Part shown: piece by piece, positions 26,883-38,984 of the stretch
Layout of the letters: the number at the start of each line of letters is the position of its first letter
Position numbering within the stretch: position 1 is the stretch's first letter
Source: Paraeggerthella hongkongensis
GTDB lineage: Bacteria; Actinomycetota; Coriobacteriia; Coriobacteriales; Eggerthellaceae
DNA: 64,000 nt
Assembly: GCF_003340345.1 (NCBI RefSeq)
Contig: NZ_PPTQ01000001.1
Coordinates: forward strand, 1-64,000
Direction: 5' to 3'
Made by a program: the position numbers and the translations under genes
The notes under the pieces: generated by a model
What the model saw: the letters and a program-made list of their open reading frames with translations, nothing else
Database searches by the model: none
What the model was told of the DNA's origin: nothing

Positions 26883-27045
26883 TGCAATCGCTCGTTTGAC
26901 CTTGTAGATTGCTATAAATTCAAAAAATTTCAGGTCGCAGTCACACATTCTAGACTCAAATCGTGCAACCGTAGTTCTTTCGTCGCTCAATCGTCACTTT
27001 CGCTGACCATCTGGGAAAACGTTGGAACAGCATCCGTTTCGGCTT

Positions 27046-27771
27046 TTACAGCTCTGCCACGATGGCGTCGAACGCGGCAGCAGGGTCCGCCGCCTGCGTG
27101 ATGGGCCTGCCGACGACGATATGGGAAGCGCCGTTCTCGAAGGCCTGGGCAGGCGTTGCCACGCGGCTCTGATCGCCCTTGTCGGCGCCCGCCGGACGCA
27201 CGCCCGGCGTGACGATGTAAGCGTCGGGTCCCAAGATGTCGCGCAGGCGCGCAGCCTCCTGCGGGGAGGCGACCACGCCGGAGATGCCGGAGCGCTTGGC
27301 TTGCTCGGCCAGCACCACCACCTGGTCGGACATGGCGCGCGAAACGCCGGTTTCCGCAAGGGCAGCGTCGTTCATGCTGGTAAGCACCGTGATGCCCAAG
27401 GTCGCGGGAACCTCGTGGCCGTACTCCGCTGCCGCGCGCTCGGCGCCGCGCTGAGCGGCGGCCATCATGTCCACGCCGCCGACGGTGTGCATGGTCAGCA
27501 TATCCGCGCCGCTGCCAGCAGCCGCGTACGCCGCGCCTTCGACCTGATGGGGAATATCGTGGAACTTGAGGTCGAGAAACACCTTGAAGCCGCGCTCTTT
27601 CAGCGCGTAAACGATGGCGGGGCCGTTCGCGTAGAACAGCGTCATGCCTACCTTCACCCATGTCGCTTTGCCTTGCAGCTGATCGGCAAGGTCGAACGCC
27701 TCGTCGATGCCGCAGTCGAGGGCCACGATCACGCGATCGCGCGCCGGCACGTTCTCGAACGTATTTACCAT
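27046..27771 (-). CDS. pyrF: Orotidine-5'-phosphate decarboxylase
   Basis: Last step of UMP synthesis. 241 residues: VIVALDCG near the N-terminus, the catalytic FLDLKFHDIPHQV region and GVRPAG near the C-terminus. ATG at 27771 has AGGAG 7 nt upstream and overlaps the end of pyrD by 7 nt. Confidence 0.96.
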   Translation of the reverse strand: MVNTFENVPARDRVIVALDCGIDEAFDLADQLQGKATWVKVGMTLFYANGPAIVYALKERGFKVFLDLKFHDIPHQVEGAAYAAAGSGADMLTMHTVGGVDMMAAAQRGAERAAAEYGHEVPATLGITVLTSMNDAALAETGVSRAMSDQVVVLAEQAKRSGISGVVASPQEAARLRDILGPDAYIVTPGVRPAGADKGDQSRVATPAQAFENGASHIVVGRPITQAADPAAAFDAIVAEL

Positions 27772-28715
27772 TCCAACGCTCCTATCAAATCCTGCACGTC
27801 GTCCACGCCGTGCTGCTCGCAATACTGCGCTATTCCATCGATGATTTCAACCGTCGCGAAAGGATTCACGAAGTTAGCGGTGCCCACGGCTACGGAGGTG
27901 GCTCCCGCCAGCATGAACTCCACCGCGTCGGTAGCGTTCGAGATGCCGCCCATGCCGAGAAGCGGAACCTTCACGGCTTTCGAGCACTCCCACACCATGC
28001 GCAGCGCCACGGGCTTCACGGCGGGGCCGGAGAACCCGCCCACGCCGCGCGCGAGCACGGGACGTCGGCGCTCGACGTCGATGGCCATGCCCAGAAGCGT
28101 ATTGATGAGCGAGATGGCATCGGCTCCCGCAGCCTCGGCTGCGCGCGCGATCTCCGTGACGTCGGTGACGTTCGGGGTCAGCTTCACGATGAGCGGGCGC
28201 TTCGTGGCGGCGCGGCAGCGACCGACCACGTCCTCGACGCTCGCAGCGCACGTGCCGATGGTCATGCCGCCGGCATCCACGTTCGGACACGAGATGTTCA
28301 CTTCGTAAGCGTCCACGGGCGCGTCCTCGAGCGCCTCGATCACCTGCACGTACTCGTCGAAGCTATGGCCCGACACGTTCACGATGGTCGTGGCGCCGCG
28401 CTCGTGCAGCCACGGCAGCTCCTCGGCCTTGAGGTGCGCCACGCCGGGATTCTGCAAACCGATGGAGTTGAGCATGCCGGAAGGAGTTTCCGCGATACGC
28501 GGGCTGGCGTTTCCTTCCCAGCCGTGCAGCGACACGCCCTTCGTGGTGACCGCGCCCAAGCTTGCCACGTCCACGAAGTCGTTGTACTCCATCCCTGCGG
28601 CGAACGTGCCCGACGCCACCGTCACGGGGTTCTTCATGTCCAGGCCGCCCAGATTCACGGCCATGCTCACGTTCGTAGGAGCGGGCACGAGGGGCAGCGC
28701 GTTCTCGATAGCCAT
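27765..28715 (-). CDS. pyrD: Dihydroorotate dehydrogenase, NAD-dependent catalytic subunit
   Basis: Type 1B enzyme that works with PyrK. 316 residues: KNPVTVASGTFAAG, the catalytic cysteine in VNISCPNVDAGG, GGFSGPAVKPVA and GMGGISNATDAVEFMLAGA. Start ATG at 28715 shares one base with the pyrK stop (TAATG). Confidence 0.96.
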   Translation of the reverse strand: MAIENALPLVPAPTNVSMAVNLGGLDMKNPVTVASGTFAAGMEYNDFVDVASLGAVTTKGVSLHGWEGNASPRIAETPSGMLNSIGLQNPGVAHLKAEELPWLHERGATTIVNVSGHSFDEYVQVIEALEDAPVDAYEVNISCPNVDAGGMTIGTCAASVEDVVGRCRAATKRPLIVKLTPNVTDVTEIARAAEAAGADAISLINTLLGMAIDVERRRPVLARGVGGFSGPAVKPVALRMVWECSKAVKVPLLGMGGISNATDAVEFMLAGATSVAVGTANFVNPFATVEIIDGIAQYCEQHGVDDVQDLIGALEW

Positions 28716-29515
28716 TACCACACCACCTTCGCAGCGTCGAATACGGGACCGTCCACGCAGGCGCGCAGCTTGCCGTCCACCGTGTCCACCACGCACGACA
28801 GGCAGGCGCCCACGCCGCAGGCCATGCGCTTCTCCATCGAGAGCTCGCAGGGCACGCCCGCATCGGCGGCCATGCCGGCCACGATCTTCATCAGGGGCTC
28901 GGGGCCGCATACGGCCAGGTAGCCGTACGGCTCCCCCGAAGCCGCAGCCTCGGCCAGCGCTTCGGACACGAGCGAGGTGCAGAAGCCCTCGCGACCGAAG
29001 CTGCCGTCGTCGGTCGCGCAGCGCGGCGGCTCGGCCAGCAGCGCCTCGTAGCGCCCGCGGCACGTGAGCGCCGCCTCGGTCTGCGCACCCAGCACCACGT
29101 CCGTGCGCACGCCGGCCTCGACCAGGCTCTCGCACAGCATGAACAAAGGCGCCGCGCCCACGCCGCCGCCCACCAAAAGCGCGCGCTTCGCGCCGGCGGC
29201 CGGCTGCCAGGCGCGGCCGACGGGCCCGATGAGCTCGGCGTCCGCGCATTCGCCCGGCACGAGGCGCGTCATGTGGTCGCTGCCGAAGCCGACCACCTGG
29301 TACAGCACGTCGAGCGTGCCTTCGGCTGCGTCGCGCGCGTACACCGAGAACGGTCGGCGCAGGATGTGCGCTTCCATGCCCGGAACCTTCATGTGAACGA
29401 ACTGCCCCGGCTCGATGGCCGCTGCGATTGCAGGCGACGAAAGCTGCATAAGATAGAGGTTCGGGCCGACGCATTCGTTCCCCAGAATGCGCGCCCGCTC
29501 GTTGACAAGCGCCAC
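28715..29515 (-). CDS. pyrK: Dihydroorotate dehydrogenase electron-transfer subunit
   Basis: FAD and 2Fe-2S subunit that passes electrons from dihydroorotate to NAD. 266 residues: FAD-binding RRPFSVY, nucleotide-binding GGGVGAAPL, and cluster cysteines in CGVGACLSC with a final C in LRACVDGPVF. GTG at 29515 has AAAGGA 5 nt upstream; the open frame continues to 29554 but with no homologous look. First gene of pyrKDF. Confidence 0.95.
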   Translation of the reverse strand: MALVNERARILGNECVGPNLYLMQLSSPAIAAAIEPGQFVHMKVPGMEAHILRRPFSVYARDAAEGTLDVLYQVVGFGSDHMTRLVPGECADAELIGPVGRAWQPAAGAKRALLVGGGVGAAPLFMLCESLVEAGVRTDVVLGAQTEAALTCRGRYEALLAEPPRCATDDGSFGREGFCTSLVSEALAEAAASGEPYGYLAVCGPEPLMKIVAGMAADAGVPCELSMEKRMACGVGACLSCVVDTVDGKLRACVDGPVFDAAKVVW

Positions 29516-29574
29516 GTTGGTCCTTTCATGCCCCCGGGCCGCGCGCGGCCCCACGTCTCATCTTCTGGCCGATG

Positions 29575-29583
29575 ATTGTACCA
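29575..29583 (-). promoter_or_regulatory. Extended -10 promoter of pyrKDF
   Basis: Minus strand TGG TACAAT. The short leader contains the GC palindrome GGGCCGCGCGCGGCCC (29536-29551) just before the pyrK ribosome site. No PyrR-type loop is seen here, unlike carA and pyrR. A second TATAAT string lies at about 29678. Confidence 0.5.
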
Positions 29584-29896
29584 TTGACGTGCCCGCCGAG
29601 CCGTTGAAGTGCCGAAATGCACGGGAAGCGCATGGAAGCTGCGGGATTGTCCCTCTCGTGGGCAAGGCCGCCGCCTACCATTATATAGAGCGTTGCGGCG
29701 GCTTCGCGCCGATCGTCCGCACCGCAAAGCCGCCGCCCTTCCGTTCGCCTCTCGAACGTCGATTCGCGAGCCCCGGCCGCCCATGCCCCGCGCATCGGCC
29801 CGGTTCGTCGTCAGGTTAGGTTGTTTGCGGTGGGCGATCCGTCCCTCGGCCGTCCATGCCCCGCAAAGCGCCCCGCCGCTACCGCGCGCCACGGGC

Positions 29897-30106
29897 TTGC
29901 GCGCGAAAAACGGCGCTCGCTGGCAGGTTCTGACGGTTTGAGGTCGTTTGATCCGACGGGCCAAGCGCCCGCAAAAGCGGGAGGCGACCAACCGACGCTG
30001 TGACCAGGCAAAACGAAAAGCAAGCCGAACGACGGCCAAGCAAGGGGGCCGTTCGACGACCTCAAACCGTCAGAACCTGCCAGCGAAGAGGGTTTTTCGC
30101 GCGCAA
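29897..30106. repeat. 210-nt element with 51-bp imperfect inverted arms
   Basis: Arms 29897-29947 and 30056-30106 match at 46 of 51 positions; the five mismatches are clustered. The 108-nt interior has its own hairpins (CCCGC/GCGGG and GGCC/GGCC) and the string GACCAGGCAAAACG at 30002-30015, which also occurs in the element at 49110. It fills the otherwise empty interval between carB and pyrK (29584-30271). No protein is credible here: frames on both strands just read through the arms. Confidence 0.85.
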
Positions 30107-30271
30107 CGCCCCCATTGCCCCTGGCGAACGCGGCCCATCGGCAGCATCGGCGGCCTTCGGCGGAAATCGAGCAACCTTCCCAGCCCCATCCGAGCACGGC
30201 GCGCCCTTCCCGCCGAAAAGCCGAACCGCCGCGCACGACGAACAGGCGCGGCGGCAGCTCGGCTCGCAGCT

Positions 30272-33506
<3,235 letters not shown>

Positions 33507-33514
<8 letters not shown>

Positions 33515-34898
33515 GACGGCCTCCTTCCATCTCAGCGAACGACCAGCCGGCAAGGCGGTCGGCGGCGATGTCGATGTCGAGGTAGCTCGCACGTTCACGG
33601 GAGTCGAGCGCACCGCCCTCGCTCGTCACTGCGGAATCCATCAAGCGCGAAAACGCGGTGAACAGGTAGTGCGCGTCGGTCGGCCCGGGAGACGCCTCGG
33701 GATGGTACTGCACGCTGAACGCAGGCAAATCCAGAAACGCGACGCCCTCCGCCGTGCCGTCGTTGAGGTTCACGTGCGTGAGGCGAATGCGGCCGAAGCG
33801 ATCGTTCATCACAACGGGGGCAACCTTATCGCGCGCCCAGATGCGCAGGTCGTCGCAATGGTTCGCGCAGCCGCCCGACAGCGCGGGAACGAGCGGCCCC
33901 AAGCTGGAAAACACCAGGCCGAACCCGTGGTTCTGCGCCGTGATCTCCACGCGGCCCGTGAGCAGGTTCATCACCGGATGATTGCCGCCGCGGTGGCCGA
34001 ACTTGAGCTTCTCGATCTGCGCGCCCGCAGCTTTGCAGATCATTTGGTGCCCCAGGCAGATGCCGAATACCGGCACCTTGCCCAGCAGCTTCCCCACCTG
34101 CGAGTAAGTGCCCTCCACAGCCTCGGGGTCGCCGGGGCCGTTCGACAGGAACACGCCGTCAGGCCCCGTGGCCAGCACCTCTTCCGCCGGCATGTCCCAC
34201 GGTACAACCGTAAGCTCGCAGCCCGAGCGTACGAGATTCTGAAGGATCGAGCTCTTAACGCCGCAGTCGTAGGCGACCACGCGATATCGCGCGGGCGCAG
34301 CCGGAGCGACGGCGAACGCGTGGCTCGCGGGAAGGTCGTCCGCGCCCACGGCGTACGGCTTCCCGCACGACACGGTAGCCGCCAGGTTCTGCCCCACGAG
34401 CGACGCGCTCGCACGTACCTTGCGCAGAAGGCTCGCCTCGTCGGCGTCGACGGTCGAGAGCACCGCGCGCTGCGCGCCGCAATCGCGCACGTGACGCACG
34501 AGCGCGCGCGTGTCCACTCCTTCCACGGCCACCACCCCGTGTTCGCGCAGGTAGTCTGCGAGCGTGACCGTACTGCGCCAGTTCGACGGCGTCGCGCATA
34601 TATCGCGCACGACAAGGCCGCGCAACGCAGGCTTGCCCGCCTGGGCGTCATCGGGATTCACCCCGTAGTTTCCGATCTGCGGATACGTCATGGTGATTAT
34701 CTGGCCTGCGTAGGACGGGTCGGTTATCACCTCGAGGTAGCCCTCGAGCGACGTGTTGAAGCAGATCTCGCCGAACACCTCGCCTTCGGCGGCGCACGCC
34801 GTGCCGCGGAACACCGCACCGTCCTCCAGCACCAGCGCCGCCGGACGCGGCACGGGCTTCGACGTACCCTCTAGCAGCTTGTTCGCAATCTCGCTCAA
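33507..34898 (-). CDS. carA: Carbamoyl-phosphate synthase small subunit
   Basis: Glutaminase subunit. 463 residues against about 360-390 in most bacteria. The catalytic cysteine is in FGICLGHQ and the His/Glu pair in QYHPEASPG. The extra length is an insertion of about 35 residues after the AQNHGF motif and a C-terminal tail of about 45 after SRLMD. The start is TTG at 34898, with GGAAGGA suitably placed. Its leader carries a PyrR-type attenuator. Confidence 0.95.
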
Positions 34899-34927
34899 AA
34901 TCTTCCTTCCGCTCGGACAGCATATAC

Positions 34928-35032
34928 AGAAAACGCCTCCGTCGTAAACGAAGGCGCACGTGGTTCTGGGAAAGTTATGCTGCGCACCTTGTCGGTCTCT
35001 CCGTACCGCCTTAAAGGTTGAGAGTCAGTATA
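34928..35032 (-). promoter_or_regulatory. PyrR-type attenuator leader of carAB
   Basis: Minus strand order: -10 TATACT (35032-35027), a conserved hairpin (35017-34987) with the core GCGGTACGGAGAGACCG, and a terminator stem (34956-34949 with 34941-34934) followed by TTTT. The loop CGGAGAG fits the PyrR-binding loop. An almost identical element (34987-35017 against 52426-52457) precedes pyrR. Premature termination when UMP-bound PyrR holds the hairpin is inferred from the known Gram-positive mechanism. The remainder, 35033-35190, is AT-rich spacer. Confidence 0.8.
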
Positions 35033-35190
35033 CGACTTGTAAGATTATTTAGAGCTAAAATTGCATTATTTTTAATGTTTTGGAAATAAATATGCAATTT
35101 TGGGTGCTCCAGAATCCCGAAGCGCCCAACTTCCTATCGAAAGGGGCGAAGCGAGTTCTCGACCTTTCAACCCGCCTCGCCCCACGAACC

Positions 35191-38100
35191 CTACCGCTCC
35201 TTGCGGCTGCAACGGCGAACCGTCAAGCCGCCGAGCGCCACCGCGGCAGCAAGCGCGACAAGGGCGAGCGGAGCCGCCTTGAACTGGTCGCCCGTTCGCA
35301 CAAGCTGCTCGGACGTGGCGCTGCGCGAAGCGTCGCCGGGAACGTCAGGTACAGGAGCCGGATCAGGGGTCGGCGTTGGATCCGGAACAGGTTTCGGAGG
35401 GACCGCCGCATCGCCCGGCTGGGGAACCGTCTCCATAGCCGTTGCGCTGAATACGCGATACGGATTGTTCTGCGATCCCGCCAGCACATAGAACTGGCCA
35501 TGATACGCCGTGGCAGCCGAAGCGAGGAACGCCTGCTCGGAAGCCTTCTTTCCATACGCCGTCACCGAAGGCGCCTCGCCTTCGGAAAGCAGGTACGTGT
35601 CGGCCTTGCCGTCTTTGCTCACCGGACCAGCAAGTGCGAACCCGTCCTCGACAACCCCTGACGCATAGGCCAATTGACCCGTCTCGGTTACCAGCGAGGA
35701 AAAATCAACCGGCGTCCCCACGAGCCACCCTGCAGCGGCGCCCTTCTCTGCTGCAGGGTCAAGATCGGCTTGCTGCGGCTTCAACAACTCGGCGCCAGGC
35801 AAGCCGCCCATCTGAATTCTTCCAGAAATACCGCCCGACACCATGAACGAGCCGTTGCCGTACGTCACTTGGGGACGAATACGTCCCATAGAAAGCTCTC
35901 CTGCTTCTTCAAAAATACGCGATGCGAGGTCGGCGCGGAACACCTTTGCACTGTCGCCGTCATCGATCAAACCGCCGAGCACGTAGAGATACTCGCCGTC
36001 ACTTCCCAAAGTGGAGGCGACTGGAGCGGTATCCAAGCCTGCGAACTCGAAGGCTAGAGATTCCCATGCCCCATCGGCGGTGTAGCGAACAAACGACACG
36101 CTTTTCGCATCGGTCAATTGCAGCACAAGCGCACCATCAAGCGTTGCCCCCGATACGTCAACAACGCCACTCGATACAGCAACGCCATCAGCCGTGCATG
36201 CCGGGAGCGAAACTTTACCCCACATCTTCACATCAGGATCGTAGCACAACAGATGGTCGTAGGTCTTATCTGCGTCAAACAAAGACGTGCGCGGCAGGCA
36301 GTACACGTCTCCATTGAAACCTACCAACTGCCAGGAGCCCCACATGCTCAATTCATCGGGAACAGGTAGGTTCGTCTGGTCGTAATACGCTACATCAACG
36401 CGCTTTCCCAGATCCACCCGTTGATTAGCTTGCTTACCGTTCGATTTCACCTGCACAACCGTCTGACCGCCCGCAAACCCCTCGGGCTTTTGCACAGTCA
36501 ACTCGGTTTTATCGTCACCCAAGTCGATGCGCCCAGACACCGACGCTGCCGCATCGTCCAACCAGACCTCGGTATCTCCTTGAGGCATGAAGTATCCGCG
36601 TACACTCACTGAGCTTCCGTTATCCACGACTTCGGTGATAGCCGGACCAGGGTCCGCCGCACCGTCAACCGTCGCATACCCGCCCGTCGAACACATACCC
36701 TCATAACGCTCATCGGGTTCGGCGGCACCTTTCACCAATGCTGCCAACTTTTCAGCAGATTTTGACATATCGGTTGAATCTACGTTGTCTAAACCCTGTC
36801 CAGCAATCACTGCCGCAGCGCCCGCTACCGCCGGACAAGCCATAGAAGTACCCTGCATATACGTATAGGGGACCAGATCGCTGCCCATGCCTATGCTGTC
36901 AACTAAAACGGTACCCGGCACGTACGATCCCAAGCTCTTCAAGCCACCGACCATAGAAAACTCTACTATGGCGAAGCCTATCCTTATTTGAAAATGCTCC
37001 CAATCGACATCCTCCGGCAACCGCCCCGACAAGCCTGCCCACGCATCGCCTCCCATACCGAAGGCGCCTTCCGCTACGGGCAATTCCGCCCATCCGTCAT
37101 CACCGTCGCCGTCAACGACCGTTCTCACACCAACCATAAGCCGCGTCGCAACCGAATCGCCTCCAGCGGTGCCTGCATAGCGAACGCTTAAATGCGTAGG
37201 CTTTTCAGCAAGTCCTGAAAGATCGACTGCACCGCTTTCGACAACGGCAAGATTGCCCGCTCCCGCAGACTCGGGACTGTAGGAGAGGGCCAGGGCTCCT
37301 TCACCATCGAAGCGATAGCCGCCCTCGACAATTGAACCAGCGGTGAACGAGGAAAACTCGCTCATATCAACCCCGCTGGGACAATGGCTTTCGTCATCGA
37401 AGCTTTCGTATAGAGCCGCTTCGTCATCCTCCTCGCCTAGATATTGCGGGCCCGCCGTAGCATCCGGACCGCCGGTTGCATAGGTGGACAAAATGGTTCC
37501 ACCAGGTGCCATCACATCGGTCGTCGTCTCGCCGAACTGGGTAAATGGAGTAGGATCTCCCGTCGCATCGATGGCATCGACAACCACCACATACGGATTA
37601 TCAGCCAAAACCCCCGCGGTGCTAGCCGCTGCATCATTATCGAACGCCGAGTTGCCCGACGCGAATACGCTTACAACGCCCTGTTGCCCGAGCTCCGTCA
37701 CAGCAAGATCGATCGAGCGCAGTTGAGTCTGGCCGAATCCCCATGAATTGTTTGCCACCCGTACCCCAACGCCCGCATCGCAAGCACGGCTCACATAATC
37801 GAAACACTCCAACATTCCCGAAAGAGTATCGTTATGACGGACTGCCATAATCTTCGCGTTCCCCGCAAGACCCGAGATGCCTGCGCCATCCCATGCAGCT
37901 CCTATAGTGCCCGCTACATGCGTACCATGATAACTAGAAAGACCTTCTGTCGAGGAGATGTCCTTGCCGGCAACAGCGGCAAATCCGTGCTTGTCTTCTT
38001 TGCCTGTTTGCTCAATACCGGATTCCAGTCCTTTATCCCACATGACCGGCGCTAAATCAGGGTTCGTTGCATCTACGCCTCCATCAATAACAGCCACGAC

Positions 38101-38901
38101 GACTTCTTTTAACTGCTTGGCCGCATCTCGGTTATTCCAATTGCCGTAGGACATATCGATAGCCTTGTCCTGCGGCATGCCGCCCATGCGGCCATCGTTA
38201 CTGAAACCCCAAACGAAGCTATTGATATCCGTTGCAGGATCGTTCTCGTCCCGGCCAAGAACGATCCCGGAAGAAGCTGCGCTCGGCTCGTCGCTTTCAC
38301 TGCCTCCAGCTGCAAGCGCCTCGTTCCCATCGATTGCATTTCCCTCTTCGCCGCCGTCTTTGGCTTCGTCGGTTTGGCGAGTTCCCCCTTCGCCGTCCGC
38401 AACCTCTTCTGTCGGCTCGACGATGGCGTCAGTTGCATCTACCTCAACATCGACGTCATCGGATTTTACGATTGCGTTCGGCTCTGCAAACGCCACGCGC
38501 TCATCGGATTCCAACTCGGCGATGAGCTGCTCGGTGGTCTTGCCCTCATCTCTAACCAGCACCAACCGTCCTGCGGCGGTTTGCCGTGCATTGTCTGCCG
38601 AGCGCGACCTAGCCGCACGGGCGCCGTCTCCGCCTAGGTCGTCCCCCAGCGCCTCAGTGGCCGCATCCGCGTCGATGTCCATGAGGCCTTCAGCGTTATC
38701 GAGCGGATCGTTGCCAAGGGAAAACGTCCGCACCCCATTGTCGATCACATAGGCAATAGCCTCGTGCTCGACATACGTTCCCGGCGCGAAAGACGCATTC
38801 GGGGAATCAGCAGCCTCGTCGGCCGCTGCTGCACCAGTCGATATCGGCACGAGCGAACATGCCAGCAGCGCTCCTAGCGCAGCTCTTCCGAACCTCTTCA
38901 T
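35191..38901 (-). CDS. Cell-wall-anchored subtilisin-like serine protease
   Basis: 1236 residues. Signal peptide (MKRFGRAALGALLACSL...), a propeptide-like I9 segment (RLVLVRDEGKTTEQLIAELE, about 112-145), then an S8 catalytic domain with D273 (VAVIDGGVD), H325 (YHGTHVAG), oxyanion N385 (NNSWG) and S686 (QGTSMACP). About 200 residues of extra domain sit between the Asn and Ser blocks. A TIG-like part and kelch-like repeats follow. The end is LVRTGD, hydrophobic stretch, RRCSRKER: a sortase signal variant. ATG at 38901 has GAAGGG 7 nt upstream. Promoter with a direct repeat at 38938-38972. Confidence 0.92.
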   Translation of the reverse strand: MKRFGRAALGALLACSLVPISTGAAAADEAADSPNASFAPGTYVEHEAIAYVIDNGVRTFSLGNDPLDNAEGLMDIDADAATEALGDDLGGDGARAARSRSADNARQTAAGRLVLVRDEGKTTEQLIAELESDERVAFAEPNAIVKSDDVDVEVDATDAIVEPTEEVADGEGGTRQTDEAKDGGEEGNAIDGNEALAAGGSESDEPSAASSGIVLGRDENDPATDINSFVWGFSNDGRMGGMPQDKAIDMSYGNWNNRDAAKQLKEVVVAVIDGGVDATNPDLAPVMWDKGLESGIEQTGKEDKHGFAAVAGKDISSTEGLSSYHGTHVAGTIGAAWDGAGISGLAGNAKIMAVRHNDTLSGMLECFDYVSRACDAGVGVRVANNSWGFGQTQLRSIDLAVTELGQQGVVSVFASGNSAFDNDAAASTAGVLADNPYVVVVDAIDATGDPTPFTQFGETTTDVMAPGGTILSTYATGGPDATAGPQYLGEEDDEAALYESFDDESHCPSGVDMSEFSSFTAGSIVEGGYRFDGEGALALSYSPESAGAGNLAVVESGAVDLSGLAEKPTHLSVRYAGTAGGDSVATRLMVGVRTVVDGDGDDGWAELPVAEGAFGMGGDAWAGLSGRLPEDVDWEHFQIRIGFAIVEFSMVGGLKSLGSYVPGTVLVDSIGMGSDLVPYTYMQGTSMACPAVAGAAAVIAGQGLDNVDSTDMSKSAEKLAALVKGAAEPDERYEGMCSTGGYATVDGAADPGPAITEVVDNGSSVSVRGYFMPQGDTEVWLDDAAASVSGRIDLGDDKTELTVQKPEGFAGGQTVVQVKSNGKQANQRVDLGKRVDVAYYDQTNLPVPDELSMWGSWQLVGFNGDVYCLPRTSLFDADKTYDHLLCYDPDVKMWGKVSLPACTADGVAVSSGVVDVSGATLDGALVLQLTDAKSVSFVRYTADGAWESLAFEFAGLDTAPVASTLGSDGEYLYVLGGLIDDGDSAKVFRADLASRIFEEAGELSMGRIRPQVTYGNGSFMVSGGISGRIQMGGLPGAELLKPQQADLDPAAEKGAAAGWLVGTPVDFSSLVTETGQLAYASGVVEDGFALAGPVSKDGKADTYLLSEGEAPSVTAYGKKASEQAFLASAATAYHGQFYVLAGSQNNPYRVFSATAMETVPQPGDAAVPPKPVPDPTPTPDPAPVPDVPGDASRSATSEQLVRTGDQFKAAPLALVALAAAVALGGLTVRRCSRKER

Positions 38902-38937
38902 TTGCATCCCTTCGCTTCACGCGTACATTATGCAAAT

Positions 38938-38972
38938 ACTCTAAGAAATCCCGTACAACAAAAGAGCAACAG
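38938..38972 (-). promoter_or_regulatory. Direct-repeat operator and -10 of the S8 protease gene
   Basis: Minus strand: CTGTTGC TCTT TTGTTGT, 11 nt, then TAGAGT as the -10. The two heptamers repeat at an 11-bp period and replace a -35 box. The same 16-nt core (CAACAAAAGAGCAACA on the plus strand) occurs at the same distance from the -10 of the surface gene at 42476-45139. Confidence 0.65.
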
Positions 38973-38984
38973 GGATGTACGCAG

